Source: CAVSVP01 sp963731125
Lineage (GTDB): Bacteria; Pseudomonadota; Gammaproteobacteria; Competibacterales; Competibacteraceae
Assembly: GCA_963731125.1 (NCBI GenBank)
Contig: CAVSVP010000009.1
Location: 124,001 to 188,000 of the forward strand
Reading direction: 5' to 3'
Length of the DNA stretch: 64,000 bases
The notes below the pieces were generated by a model, which searched no databases, was not told where the DNA came from, and saw only the letters and a list, made by a program, of their open reading frames with translations. How positions within the stretch are numbered: the first letter of the stretch is position 1; each line of letters starts with the position of its first letter. Position numbers and translations under genes: made by a program. Below are positions 26,074 through 35,448 of the stretch, in pieces.

Positions 26074-27486
26074 TTATTCCAGCGTTGCGGCTTTAAGCCA
26101 CGCTCGCTGACGATGCACCATTAATACAGCAACCGCACAGGACGCCAGGCGGGCCAGAATACTGTCGGCACGACTGGTAAGCACAATGGGCACCCTTGCT
26201 CCCAAAACGATTCCGGCAGCTGTTGCTCCGGCCAAGTACTCTAGCTGCTTAGCGATCATATTCCCGGCTTCCAAGTCAGGCACGACAAGAATATCTGCTT
26301 CCCCAGCCACCGGCGAGACAATATGCTTGGTTTTCGCGGCTAAGCGGGAGATAGCATTATCAAAGGCTAAGGGTCCATCTAGAATACCTCCCACAATTTG
26401 ACCGCGTTCCGCCATCTTACAAAGTGCGGCCGCGTCCATTGTGGCTCGCAGCTTGGGAGTTATCGTTTCCACCGCAGAGAGAATCGCTACCTTGGGTTTT
26501 TTTACTCCGATGACCTGGGCTAGATCAATGGCATTTTGGACAATATCAAGTTTGTCCCACAGGTCCGGAGAAATATTGATAGCCGCATCGGTGATCAGCA
26601 ACGGCTTTGGATACGTCGCTACGTCCATGATAAAAATATGACTAATCCGGCGCTCAGTTCGCAGGCCGGTATTTTCGCGCACGACCTCGCCCATGAGTTC
26701 ATCCGTGTGTAGGCTGCCTTTCATGAGAATTTCCACTCTGCCGTTATGGACGAGTTCGACAGCCTTGGCGGCAGCAGCATGGCTATGGGGCACGGTAACG
26801 ATTTCGTAGGGCGCGAGATCGATCTCGGCAGTCTCGGCGGCCAGACGAATTTTGGCTGCTGGCCCCACCAGTAAGGGTTCAATAAGCTGCGCCTCAGCTG
26901 CTCGTATAGCACCCCGTAAGGAAAGCTCGTCTACCGGGTGTACAACGGCGGTGGCCACCGGTTCCAAAGGCGCCGTCATCTCCACTAGCTTTTTATGGCG
27001 AATACCGTGCTCGTCAAAATAGATCACCGGCAATTCAGCCGGCGGACTACAAATTTTCTCTCTCGGTGCGATAACCCAAATGGTGCCGCTCACCACCCGT
27101 TCTTCATGCTGATCGACACAAACGCAATCTAAACGGATGCTGTAGTCCTCGGCATTTTTACCGCTGACTGTCAAGGCGATTTTCAGGGTATCCCCCGCCT
27201 GAGTGGCCTTATGAAAATGCAGATTTTGCCCTTGATATCTGCCACCCGGACCAGGTAGTTGCGTGCCGAGCACCCACGAGATTAACGCGCTACTCCATAC
27301 GCTAGGAGCCATTAACTGCTGAAGCATATCCGCGGTGGCATAAACCTCGCCTGCCCGCGTCGGGTTCAGATCACCTGCCGACAATACGGCCAACAGTTGT
27401 ATATCCCTTTTGCTGAGAGTACGCACGGCGCTGGCGGAATCACCAAGCCGAATCTCGTCAAAAGTACGGTTTTCGATACACTCCAT
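26074..27486 (-). CDS. MaoC-like hydratase / phosphate acetyltransferase fusion
   Basis: A two-domain protein of 470 residues. Residues about 1-150 are a MaoC/hot-dog domain (LSAGDLNPTR near 36-45, then LHFHKATQAGDTLKIALTV), related to (R)-specific enoyl-CoA hydratases. Residues about 160-470 are a phosphate acetyl/butyryl transferase domain (AAEAQLIEPLLVGPA, ADILVVPDLEAGNMIAKQL, GIVLGARVPIVLTSRADS). This known bifunctional family links acyl-CoA and acyl-phosphate pools. It lies 29 bases downstream of phaC on the same strand, so a role in feeding or draining the PHA precursor pool is a reasonable inference. No acetate kinase gene is in the window. No clear ribosome site precedes the start. 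Confidence 0.88.
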   Translation of the reverse strand: MECIENRTFDEIRLGDSASAVRTLSKRDIQLLAVLSAGDLNPTRAGEVYATADMLQQLMAPSVWSSALISWVLGTQLPGPGGRYQGQNLHFHKATQAGDTLKIALTVSGKNAEDYSIRLDCVCVDQHEERVVSGTIWVIAPREKICSPPAELPVIYFDEHGIRHKKLVEMTAPLEPVATAVVHPVDELSLRGAIRAAEAQLIEPLLVGPAAKIRLAAETAEIDLAPYEIVTVPHSHAAAAKAVELVHNGRVEILMKGSLHTDELMGEVVRENTGLRTERRISHIFIMDVATYPKPLLITDAAINISPDLWDKLDIVQNAIDLAQVIGVKKPKVAILSAVETITPKLRATMDAAALCKMAERGQIVGGILDGPLAFDNAISRLAAKTKHIVSPVAGEADILVVPDLEAGNMIAKQLEYLAGATAAGIVLGARVPIVLTSRADSILARLASCAVAVLMVHRQRAWLKAATLE

Positions 27487-27515
27487 ATAGATTTTGTTTT
27501 AGAACCTTACCGCGT

Positions 27516-29261
27516 TCATGCCTGTAGTACATAAGTTCCAGGGGCATTTTCCAGAGGAACATAGCCTTTCTCAGGATTACCCATGAGCGGGGGCGGCACC
27601 CTACCGCTAGAATGGTTTATCAACCAAGTATGCCATTGCGGCCACCAGGAGCCTTCCTTAACCGGAGTGCGCTCAAACCAAGTGCTAGGATCCAGGAAAA
27701 GTTGGCCATTGACCTTGGAAGAAACCCGATAATGGCGGCGCGGATGACCGGGTTCACTGACAACACCGGCATTATGGCCGCCGTTAGTCAGCAGAAAAGT
27801 CACCTCCGTATCCGTCAGCAAATGAATCTTGTAGGCTGAATACCAGGGCGCCACGTGATCCTTCTCTGTCGCTACTGCAAAGATGGGTATCCGAATATCG
27901 CTAAGGGCGACGGGACGATCATCAACCCGGTATTGGCCATTAGCGAGCGCATTATGCAGAAACAACCGCCGCAGGTATTCCTTGTGCATTTTATAGGGCA
28001 TGCGTGTGGAATCCGCATTCCAAGCCATTAGATCATTCATGCCACTACGCTCGCCCAACATATACTCCTGCACCATGCGCGACCATATCAGATCGTTAGA
28101 GTGCAGCAACTGGAAGGCTCCGGCCATCTGAGTATTCTCTAGATAACCCTTGTCCCACATGATGTCTTCTAGAAAAGTTAACTGGCTTTCATCGATAAAT
28201 AATAGTAATTCCCCGGCTTCACTAAAATCCGTTTGCGCGGCAAACAGAGTCATGCTTTGCAGGCGCTTATCACCGTCCCGACTCATGGCGGCAACGGCAA
28301 TGGAGAGTAAGGTGCCTCCCAAGCAGTAACCCACCGTATGGACTTTACGCTCGGGCACAATAGCGGTGACGGTATCAAGCGCTGCACTCACCCCTAGGCG
28401 CAGGTATTCGTCCATCCCCAGATCGTGATCTTCCGCCTGGGGATTTTTCCAAGAAATCATAAACACCGTATGGCCTTGATCCACCAAGTATTTAACCATG
28501 GAGTTAGCAGGCGATAGATCCAGAATATAGTACTTCATGATCCAGGCCGGCACGATCAGGATAGGTTCAGCGCTGACTTCCTGAGTGGCTGGTTCATACT
28601 GAATGACTTCGATCAAACGATTGCGGTAGACGATTTTACCGGGCGTAATCGCAACGGCTTTGCCCACTTGAAAGCGTTCGGCACCCACCGGTTTTTCGCA
28701 AGCAATCTGCCGCTCTACGTCTTCTATCCAATTCTGCCAACCCCGCAGCAGGTTCATACCACCCTGCTCTAGGGTGCGCTTGAGAATGACCGGGTTAGAC
28801 CAAGGAAAATTGGAAGGTGATCCCATATCCAGCAACTGTTTAGCCACAAACCAAGTGACATTCTTATGATGCTGCGAGGGACCGCGCAGGGCAGTGGTCG
28901 CTTTGTACCACCATTGTTGACCCAGCAGAAAGGATTGATAATAAAGGTTAAAGGGCCAATTCTGCCACTCCGGCTCGCGGAAGCGATGATCACCCGCTAA
29001 GGGCTGGACATAGGGTTCCGTATCGGGATCCACGGCGGCACGCCGAGCATAGATGGCCAGTTGGGCGAGTTTTCGCATGGTTTTTTGTGTCAGATCCAGT
29101 TGCATACCAGGCGACATGGCCATATGCAATATCCAATCCTGATAAGCCTGAGTCAGTGCCACGGGCGATATTCCCATGGTGACGCGCCCAACAGAGGCAC
29201 GGAGCATGCGATCCAGGGCGCTCCGAAAGGTTATTTCAGCATCGAGGTCACGCATTACCAT
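27516..29261 (-). CDS. phaC: Class I poly(3-hydroxyalkanoate) synthase
   Basis: Polymerises (R)-3-hydroxyacyl-CoA into PHA storage granules. The 581-residue length fits class I. The lipase-like box GYCLGG contains the nucleophile Cys313. The catalytic Asp lies in EKDHVAPW (Asp468) and the His in NGGHNAG (His495). The N-terminal PhaC domain has NWPFNLYYQSFLLGQQWW, and the core has PAWIMKYYILDLSPANS and QGHTVFMISWKNP. Two in-frame ATGs three codons apart are possible starts; the second (29255) has better spacing to the GGAG site. No phaA, phaB or phasin gene is seen nearby. Confidence 0.92.
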   Translation of the reverse strand: MVMRDLDAEITFRSALDRMLRASVGRVTMGISPVALTQAYQDWILHMAMSPGMQLDLTQKTMRKLAQLAIYARRAAVDPDTEPYVQPLAGDHRFREPEWQNWPFNLYYQSFLLGQQWWYKATTALRGPSQHHKNVTWFVAKQLLDMGSPSNFPWSNPVILKRTLEQGGMNLLRGWQNWIEDVERQIACEKPVGAERFQVGKAVAITPGKIVYRNRLIEVIQYEPATQEVSAEPILIVPAWIMKYYILDLSPANSMVKYLVDQGHTVFMISWKNPQAEDHDLGMDEYLRLGVSAALDTVTAIVPERKVHTVGYCLGGTLLSIAVAAMSRDGDKRLQSMTLFAAQTDFSEAGELLLFIDESQLTFLEDIMWDKGYLENTQMAGAFQLLHSNDLIWSRMVQEYMLGERSGMNDLMAWNADSTRMPYKMHKEYLRRLFLHNALANGQYRVDDRPVALSDIRIPIFAVATEKDHVAPWYSAYKIHLLTDTEVTFLLTNGGHNAGVVSEPGHPRRHYRVSSKVNGQLFLDPSTWFERTPVKEGSWWPQWHTWLINHSSGRVPPPLMGNPEKGYVPLENAPGTYVLQA

Positions 29262-29768
29262 TTTCTCCGCATTTAAGATTTACCGCGACTCATACCGAAT
29301 TTCATTAATGCTTGTGCCTAAGCTGCGATGTCAGCGCCGCTCAACCAGACTATCCTGCCCGGATTCGCTAACGCACACTTCCCTGTGTGCTGCTGATGAC
29401 ACCCCAGCTTAGGCACCCTTTAATTTGGGAAACGGTATCAGGCGGTCAATACGCTAACTCCGTAACGTGACTTGACTATTATAGCGCAATTTTGTGCGCT
29501 GCATCATTATTATTGAACGGTGGCTCCGCCACCCTTTCCCAAAACGTTCTGGAAAAACCATCGGAGCCTGCAGGAGAGAAAATACTCAACCGCAATTCAA
29601 AGAAAAAAATCACGATAGACAGGAGCTTAGTAATACGCCGCCGCTAAGGATTGTGCACGAAAAATAGTCCAGATTTAACCTTTCCGTAGAGATTTGACTG
29701 GTGGGCGAGGAAATTATTTTGTGTATGATCCTAAGCGAGCGCAAAAAGCATACCGCATAGATAAACTT
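29262..29768. other. 507-base intergenic region between phaC and galU
   Basis: No convincing gene. The region holds a 12-bp inverted repeat pair (see 29314-29416), a small palindrome AGCGCA-ATTTTG-TGCGCT near 29483-29500 and a GGTGGC-TCC-GCCACC hairpin at 29519-29533 followed by CTTTCCC. The phaC promoter and the galU terminator should lie here; I cannot place either with confidence. Confidence 0.5.
29314..29416. repeat. Inverted repeat-bounded element of about 100 bases
   Basis: GTGCCTAAGCTG (29314-29325) is repeated as its exact complement CAGCTTAGGCAC (29405-29416). The 79-base interior begins with CGATGTCAGC and ends with GCTGATGACACCC, which extends the pairing imperfectly. The size and form fit a short non-autonomous palindromic element or a large stem-loop. 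No transposase is present. Confidence 0.5.
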
Positions 29769-30671
29769 TTAAGCCACTTCCGACGTCGGATAAAGACTGC
29801 GTGCCAAAGACTGAAGATAATCGCGAAACGGATTACCGAGTTCTTCGTGCTTAAGGCCATAGTCGATGGTGGCCATTAAATAGCCCAACTTACTGCCGCA
29901 ATCATAGCGCTTGCCTTCAAATTCATGAGCTAATACTTGTTCCTCGAGCAGAAGGGCAGCGATACCATCGGTAAGTTGAATTTCATTACCCGTTCCTTGC
30001 GGGGTTTGCTCTAATAGATCAAAAATACGCGGCGTTAGAATGTAACGGCCTACCACAGCTAAGTCAGACGGTGCATTCTCAGGCTTAGGTTTCTCGATAA
30101 TGCCGTCAACATTGTTCAGGCGGTGCGCAAAGGGTAGGGGGTGAATAATGCCATACTTGCTGGTTTCAGACCTGGGTACTCTTTCTACTCCCAAAACAGA
30201 ACATTGATATTTATAAAAGGTGGCCATCATTTCTGCCATAGCTCCACCGTTAGGATTACTGATCAGATCATCAGCAAGCAACACCGCAAACGGTTCATCG
30301 CCTACCACGGGTTTGGCACATAACACGGCATGACCCAGTCCTAGCGCTTCAGGCTGACGAATATAGACACAGCTGACACCCGGCGCCAAGATACCACGCA
30401 CGACTTCCAGCATGTCGAATTTACCCTTGGCCTCAAGTTCCGATTCCAGTTCGTAGGCTTTGTCGAAATGATCGAGAATAGAATTTTTATTGCGTCCGGT
30501 GATAAAAACAAGCGTATCCACTCCCGCCGCTATGGCTTCTTCTACGGCATACTGAATTAACGGCTTATCTACAATCGGCAACATTTCCTTCGGACTTGCC
30601 TTAGTGGCCGGCAAAAATCGAGTACCCAAACCTGCCACGGGAAAAACTGCTTTACGTATCTTCCGTTTCAC
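29769..30671 (-). CDS. galU: UTP-glucose-1-phosphate uridylyltransferase
   Basis: Makes UDP-glucose for lipopolysaccharide and exopolysaccharide. A 300-residue nucleotidyltransferase with KAVFPVAGLGTRFLPATKASPKEML at residues 7-31 (glycine-rich loop plus catalytic Lys region), LADDLISN, and the GIIEKPKPENAPSDLAVVGRY segment. The start codon is GTG with GAGG eight bases upstream. It is monocistronic between two intergenic regions. Confidence 0.95.
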   Translation of the reverse strand: MKRKIRKAVFPVAGLGTRFLPATKASPKEMLPIVDKPLIQYAVEEAIAAGVDTLVFITGRNKNSILDHFDKAYELESELEAKGKFDMLEVVRGILAPGVSCVYIRQPEALGLGHAVLCAKPVVGDEPFAVLLADDLISNPNGGAMAEMMATFYKYQCSVLGVERVPRSETSKYGIIHPLPFAHRLNNVDGIIEKPKPENAPSDLAVVGRYILTPRIFDLLEQTPQGTGNEIQLTDGIAALLLEEQVLAHEFEGKRYDCGSKLGYLMATIDYGLKHEELGNPFRDYLQSLARSLYPTSEVA

Positions 30672-30885
30672 TTTAACGACCTCATTATTTTGATGGCTAT
30701 TAACTTGACATTGTCAAGTTAATATTAACGTTGGATATGTTAATAAAAAAAGAACCGGCTGAGCCAGAACATTGTGAAATGATGTTAAACGGAAATCCGA
30801 TAAGCCTTACGCCACAACTGGTTTGCTCTAAACTCTACAGATTTAATATTATGCATAAGCATCATTATGACAAAGTCCTGCAAAA

Positions 30886-30912
30886 TAATAAAACCCCGCC
30901 GCAGCGGGGTCT
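30886..30912 (-). terminator. Rho-independent terminator of clpB
   Basis: On the minus strand, GACCCCGC-TGCG-GCGGGGTTTTATT forms a GC-rich 8-bp stem with a tetraloop followed by a T run. It begins about 20 bases after the clpB stop codon. Confidence 0.85.
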
Positions 30913-30931
30913 TACTAAGCCGATAGACAAC

Positions 30932-33523
30932 CTAGGCAGCCGCCCGTTGGCCTTGCCGGAATACGAGTCTACTGCCTTCCCTGTCTACCTCAATCGTGTC
31001 ACCTGGACCGAAGTCGCCCGCCAAAATTTGCTGGGCTAGTGGATTCTCCAGTTGCTGTTGGATAGCCCGTTTGAGAGGACGGGCACCATAAACTGGATCA
31101 AAGCCCGCCTCGCCCAGATGATCTAAGGCAGATTCGCTCACCCTTAGCCGCATACTGCGCTCCGCTAAGCGACGCCGCAGATAATCAATCTGAATGCTGG
31201 TAATAGCTCGTATCTGTGCACGGCCCAAGGCATGAAATACCACCACTTCATCAATACGATTGATAAATTCGGGCCGCAATTGAGCGCCCAAAATCTCCAT
31301 GACTGCGACCTTCATCTGCTCGTAATTTTCGTCACCGGCCATTTCTTGAATGATCTGCGAACCTAAATTGGAAGTCATCGCAATGACCGTATTGCGAAAA
31401 TCAACGGTACGGCCATGACCGTCAGTCAAGCGGCCATCATCCAGCACCTGCAATAATACGTTAAAGACATCGGGATGTGCTTTTTCCACTTCATCCAGCA
31501 AAATTACCGAATAAGGCTTACGACGCACTGTCTCGGTCAAATGACCACCTTCCTCGTAACCGATGTAACCCGGAGGGGCACCGATTAAACGTGCCACGGA
31601 GTGTTTCTCCATAAACTCAGACATATCGATACGCACCATGGCCTCTTCGGTGTCAAACAAAAACTCCGCTAACGCTTTGCATAACTCAGTTTTGCCCACA
31701 CCTGTCGGTCCTAAGAATAGGAATGAGCCGGTAGGCCGATTGGGATCGGACAAACCTGCCCGCGATCGACGGATGGCATTGCTGATTGCCTCGATAGCTT
31801 CGTCCTGGCCAATTACTCGCCGATGCAGCGCTTCTTCCATCCGTAAGAGTTTCTCCCGCTCGCCCTCCAACATTTTAGCCACAGGAATGCCGGTCCATTT
31901 GGAGACAACCTCAGCTATCTCTTCATCAGTCACCTTATTACGCAACAGCTTAAATTCCCGTTTTTCCGTCTGGGCCGCCTCGGCAAGTTGCTTCTCCAAA
32001 GCGGGAATACGGCCATATTGTAACTCGGACATACGCGTCAAATCACCGGCGCGACGGGCCGTTTCCAGCTCCAGACGAGCCCGCTCCAATTCCTCCTTGA
32101 GATGCGCTGTTCCCTCTAGAGAAGCTTTTTCGCCTTTCCAGATCTCTTCCAGTTCAGCATATTCCCGCTCAGTGCGAGAAATTTCTTGCTCCAGGTTTTC
32201 CAGACGCTTGCGGGAAGCCTCATCGGTTTCCTTTTTAACCGCTTCGCGCTCAATCTTGAGCTGAATCAGACGGCGCTCCAAACGATCCATTTCTTCGGGC
32301 TTGGAATCTATTTCCATACGGATGCGGCTGGCTGCTTCATCCATCAAATCAATCGCTTTGTCGGGTAGCTGCCGGTCGGTGATATAACGGTGTGATAACG
32401 TTGCCGCCGCAACAATGGCCGGATCCGTGATTTCCACTCCATGATGAACTTCATAACGCTGCTTTAAACCGCGCAAAATGGCGATAGTGTCCTCGACGCC
32501 GGGTTCATCAACCAAGATCTTTTGGAAACGCCGTTCCAGAGCGGCATCCTTTTCAACGTATTGACGGTATTCATCCAGAGTGGTGGCACCAACACAGTGC
32601 AATTCGCCTCGGGCCAAGGCCGGCTTCAACATATTGCCCGCATCCATTGCCCCCTCAGCCTTGCCGGCACCCACCATAGTATGCAACTCATCCATAAATA
32701 GGATAATACGGCCTTCCTGCTTGGCCAGATCATTAAGCACGGCTTTGAGGCGCTCTTCAAATTCGCCGCGGAATTTAGCTCCGGCAATCAAAGCTCCCAT
32801 GTCCAGGGACAACAGACGTTTATTTTTAAGCCCTTCCGGCACTTCGCCGTTGATAATACGTTGCGCCAACCCCTCCACAATAGCGGTTTTACCCACTCCG
32901 GCTTCACCGATCAGCACGGGGTTATTCTTAGTACGTCGCTGCAGCACCTGAATGGTACGCCGGATTTCGTCGTCGCGTCCGATGACTGGGTCTAACTTGC
33001 CTTGCTCGGCCCGTTCAGTCAGATCGATCGTATACTTTTCCAGTGCCTGGCGCTGCTCCTCCGCATTCGGATCATCTACCCGCTGACCGCCGCGCAGAGT
33101 GTCGATCACCCGTTCGACAGCATTCTTAGAAGCACCGGCTTTACGCAGCAGGCCTCCCAGTTCTCCCTTATCTTCCAGGGCAGCCAATACAAACAATTCC
33201 GAAGAAATATAAGCATCCTTGCGCTGCTGTGCCAGCTTATCGGTGACATTCAGGAGGCGCGCCAACCCATTGGAAATCTGTACGTCGCCGCCAACTCCCT
33301 CTACACGCGGCAGGCGATCCAGCGCTTCACCCAACTGGGAACGCAACAGAGTGACATTGATATCAGCCTGAGCCAACAGAGGACGCACCGTACCGCCCTG
33401 TTGATCGAGCAGCGCAGCCATGACATGCACCGGTTCGATAAACTGGTGATCACGCCCCACGGCGAGACTTTGCGCATCGGCTAAAGCCATTTGAAATTTA
33501 CTGGTTAACTTATCCATTCGCAT
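30932..33523 (-). CDS. clpB: ATP-dependent disaggregase ClpB
   Basis: A cytosolic Hsp100 chaperone that rescues aggregated proteins with DnaK. At 863 residues it is full length. The Clp N domain starts DKLTSKFQMALADAQSLAV. The first AAA+ domain has Walker A GEAGVGKTAIVEGLA near 205 and Walker B ILFMDELH. A middle coiled coil spans about 400-530, as in ClpB but not ClpA. The second AAA+ domain has GPTGVGKTELCKALA near 605, VILLDEVEKAHPDVFN and the sensor-2 GARPLKRAIQ. A sigma-32-like promoter lies upstream and a terminator downstream. Confidence 0.97.
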   Translation of the reverse strand: MRMDKLTSKFQMALADAQSLAVGRDHQFIEPVHVMAALLDQQGGTVRPLLAQADINVTLLRSQLGEALDRLPRVEGVGGDVQISNGLARLLNVTDKLAQQRKDAYISSELFVLAALEDKGELGGLLRKAGASKNAVERVIDTLRGGQRVDDPNAEEQRQALEKYTIDLTERAEQGKLDPVIGRDDEIRRTIQVLQRRTKNNPVLIGEAGVGKTAIVEGLAQRIINGEVPEGLKNKRLLSLDMGALIAGAKFRGEFEERLKAVLNDLAKQEGRIILFMDELHTMVGAGKAEGAMDAGNMLKPALARGELHCVGATTLDEYRQYVEKDAALERRFQKILVDEPGVEDTIAILRGLKQRYEVHHGVEITDPAIVAAATLSHRYITDRQLPDKAIDLMDEAASRIRMEIDSKPEEMDRLERRLIQLKIEREAVKKETDEASRKRLENLEQEISRTEREYAELEEIWKGEKASLEGTAHLKEELERARLELETARRAGDLTRMSELQYGRIPALEKQLAEAAQTEKREFKLLRNKVTDEEIAEVVSKWTGIPVAKMLEGEREKLLRMEEALHRRVIGQDEAIEAISNAIRRSRAGLSDPNRPTGSFLFLGPTGVGKTELCKALAEFLFDTEEAMVRIDMSEFMEKHSVARLIGAPPGYIGYEEGGHLTETVRRKPYSVILLDEVEKAHPDVFNVLLQVLDDGRLTDGHGRTVDFRNTVIAMTSNLGSQIIQEMAGDENYEQMKVAVMEILGAQLRPEFINRIDEVVVFHALGRAQIRAITSIQIDYLRRRLAERSMRLRVSESALDHLGEAGFDPVYGARPLKRAIQQQLENPLAQQILAGDFGPGDTIEVDREGSRLVFRQGQRAAA

Positions 33524-33565
33524 AGTCTAGAAATTCCTCTTATCCAAAATTTGATTCACTTGTAT

Positions 33566-33597
33566 GCTAAATAGAGGTGATTTAGAGTAATTCAAGG
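33566..33597 (-). promoter_or_regulatory. Candidate sigma-32 heat-shock promoter of clpB
   Basis: On the minus strand the -35 box CTTGAA (33596-33591) and the -10 box CCTCTATTT (33577-33569) are separated by 13 bases. This resembles the heat-shock consensus CTTGAA with a CCCCATNT box. It lies about 45 bases upstream of the clpB start, which is a known heat-shock gene in Enterobacteria. Confidence 0.55.
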
Positions 33598-33683
33598 TTT
33601 TCGCCAAGAGAAATCGCCTTACTGACTGTCGGAGATACGACGCGCGGCTTGCTCTCACAGGCGGCCGCGTTCCGCAATGCACA

Positions 33684-34439
33684 TCATTCCGCTAACCAGA
33701 TCAGCGTCGCCATGCGCCCGGTACCGCCATCACGGCGGTAAGAAAAAAACCGCTCGCACGCCGTTACCGTACAGCGGTTCTCGCCATAAATGGCTGCCAC
33801 ACCCAACGCCTGCAATTGCTGGCGGGCCAAACCATGGAGATCCGCCAGCCAGCGCTGCCGTAGCGAAGGCCGGAAATAAGTGCTATTGTCCGGGTCCATG
33901 GCCAAAAAAAGGCTGCGCACCTCTTCTCCCACTTCAAAATGATCTGGACCAATGGCGGGCCCCAACCATGCCAGGATCTGCTCAGGAGCACAGGCTAAGC
34001 GCGCTAACGTGGCACCGATTACTCCGTTTACTAAACCCCGCCAGCCGCAATGGAGCGCAGCCACGCAGTTTCCCGATCGCTCGCACAACAGCACCGGCAG
34101 ACAGTCAGCGGTCAGCACGGCACACACTTGGCCGGGTGCGCGCGCATAGGATGCATCACCCTCCACTGGCCCGGTTACCCGCTCTGCAGCAATCACGGTA
34201 GCGCTATGTACCTGCTGCAGCCAAAGGGGCTCTCCAGGCAGTTCCAGGGCTTGCCTTAACCGCTGGCGATTGCAAGCGACATGGGCAGGATTATCACCTA
34301 CATGTGCTCCTAGATTGAAGCTGGCAAAGGGAGGCCGACTCACGCCCCCGTGTCGAGTGGTAGCAGCAGCGCGCACTCTGGCTGGAGCCGGCCAAGCGGG
34401 GAAAATAAAGCATTCCGTTGGAACTTGGGCTTCAGGCAT
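33684..34439 (-). CDS. pgeF: Peptidoglycan editing factor PgeF / YfiH-type purine nucleoside enzyme
   Basis: A member of the laccase-domain DUF152 family. In E. coli (YfiH) it keeps peptidoglycan free of misincorporated L-Ser; other members show purine nucleoside phosphorylase or deaminase activity. Marks are ATTRHGGVSRPPFASFNLGAHVGDNP, the QVHS segment, LTADCLPVLLCE and AALHCGWRGLVNGV, with the metal-binding His and Cys in ADC and HCGW. The start at 34439 overlaps the rluD stop by eight bases; 34457 is an alternative. It pairs with rluD as in many gammaproteobacteria. Confidence 0.88.
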   Translation of the reverse strand: MPEAQVPTECFIFPAWPAPARVRAAATTRHGGVSRPPFASFNLGAHVGDNPAHVACNRQRLRQALELPGEPLWLQQVHSATVIAAERVTGPVEGDASYARAPGQVCAVLTADCLPVLLCERSGNCVAALHCGWRGLVNGVIGATLARLACAPEQILAWLGPAIGPDHFEVGEEVRSLFLAMDPDNSTYFRPSLRQRWLADLHGLARQQLQALGVAAIYGENRCTVTACERFFSYRRDGGTGRMATLIWLAE

Positions 34440-35418
34440 TACTTTCTTCCAGCACACTCAGCAAGCCAGCCATGTCCTCCGGGAGAGGCGCCTGCCATTC
34501 CAGGCGCTGACCACTGTCGGGATGGGTCAATGCCAAGCGCGTCGCATGCAAAGCCTGGCGTGGAAAGCACCGCAGCACGGCGAGACAGGAACTCACGACT
34601 CCTTTAGGAGCTTGCCAACGCCCGCCGTAAACCACGTCGCCGACCAGGGGATGACGTAAGTAGGCCATGTGCACGCGAATCTGATGAGTGCGTCCGGTTT
34701 CCAGTTTTATCCACAGATGCGTATGGGCGATAAAACGCCGCATGACCCGGTAGTGAGTCACGGCGGCTTTACCTCCCGAAACCACGGCCATGCGTTTGCG
34801 ATCCACAGGATGACGCCCGATAGGAGCGGAGATAGTACCGCCGGCGGTCATGCGCCCCGTGACCACGGCTTGATAGTCTCGCTCAATGGTCCTGGCCTGC
34901 AACTGTGCCACCAGGAACGTATAAGCCCGCTGACTGCGCGCCACCACCAGTAAGCCTGAGGTACCCTTATCCAGGCGGTGAACCAAACCCGCGCGGGGCA
35001 GTGCCGCCAGTTCAGGAGCGTGGTGTAACAAAGCATTGACTAACGTACCGTCGACATTACCGGCCGCAGGATGCACCACTAACCCTGCGGGTTTGTTGAG
35101 CACGAGAAGGTCCGCATCTTCGTAATGGATAGCCAAGGGTATTTCTTGGGGCTTGGCAACTGTTTCCTGCCGCTGCGGCACTGCTCCTTGCACCCGCTCT
35201 CCTCCTGCCACAGGATCTCGAGGTCGTGACAGGCGTCCATTGACCTGAATATGGCCGGCTCTGATCCACTGCTGCAGGCGACTCCGGGAATAGCTCGGCA
35301 ATAATGCGGCAAGCGCCTGATCTAAGCGCATTCCTGCATACGCCGCGGGAATTTGACAGGCAATGGGTTCGGTGCCGGACGTAGCCTCAACCGGGCTTGA
35401 CGGGTTATACTGGTGCAT
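34432..35418 (-). CDS. rluD: 23S rRNA pseudouridine synthase D
   Basis: Forms pseudouridines in helix 69 of 23S rRNA (1911, 1915 and 1917 in E. coli). The protein has an S4 RNA-binding domain (about 25-85, GMRLDQALAALLPSYSRSRLQQWIRAG), followed by the RluA catalytic fold with the HRLDKGTSGLLVVARS motif containing the catalytic Asp. KLETGRTHQIRVHMAYLRHPLVGD is the conserved C-terminal block. Length 328. It is divergent from bamD with 30 bases between start codons. Confidence 0.95.
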   Translation of the reverse strand: MHQYNPSSPVEATSGTEPIACQIPAAYAGMRLDQALAALLPSYSRSRLQQWIRAGHIQVNGRLSRPRDPVAGGERVQGAVPQRQETVAKPQEIPLAIHYEDADLLVLNKPAGLVVHPAAGNVDGTLVNALLHHAPELAALPRAGLVHRLDKGTSGLLVVARSQRAYTFLVAQLQARTIERDYQAVVTGRMTAGGTISAPIGRHPVDRKRMAVVSGGKAAVTHYRVMRRFIAHTHLWIKLETGRTHQIRVHMAYLRHPLVGDVVYGGRWQAPKGVVSSCLAVLRCFPRQALHATRLALTHPDSGQRLEWQAPLPEDMAGLLSVLEESNA

Positions 35419-35448
35419 AAATCAGCTCATTCAAATTAGAGAGCGCCT

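Noticed and set aside
29519..29533. GGTGGC-TCC-GCCACC hairpin as a terminator
   Set aside because: Six-base stem followed by CTTTCCC rather than a T run, and no plus-strand gene upstream of it; kept only as a note in the intergenic entry.
31638..32264. 208-residue open frame antisense to clpB
   Set aside because: Shadow of the clpB coding frame, with Ser-rich composition and no domain.
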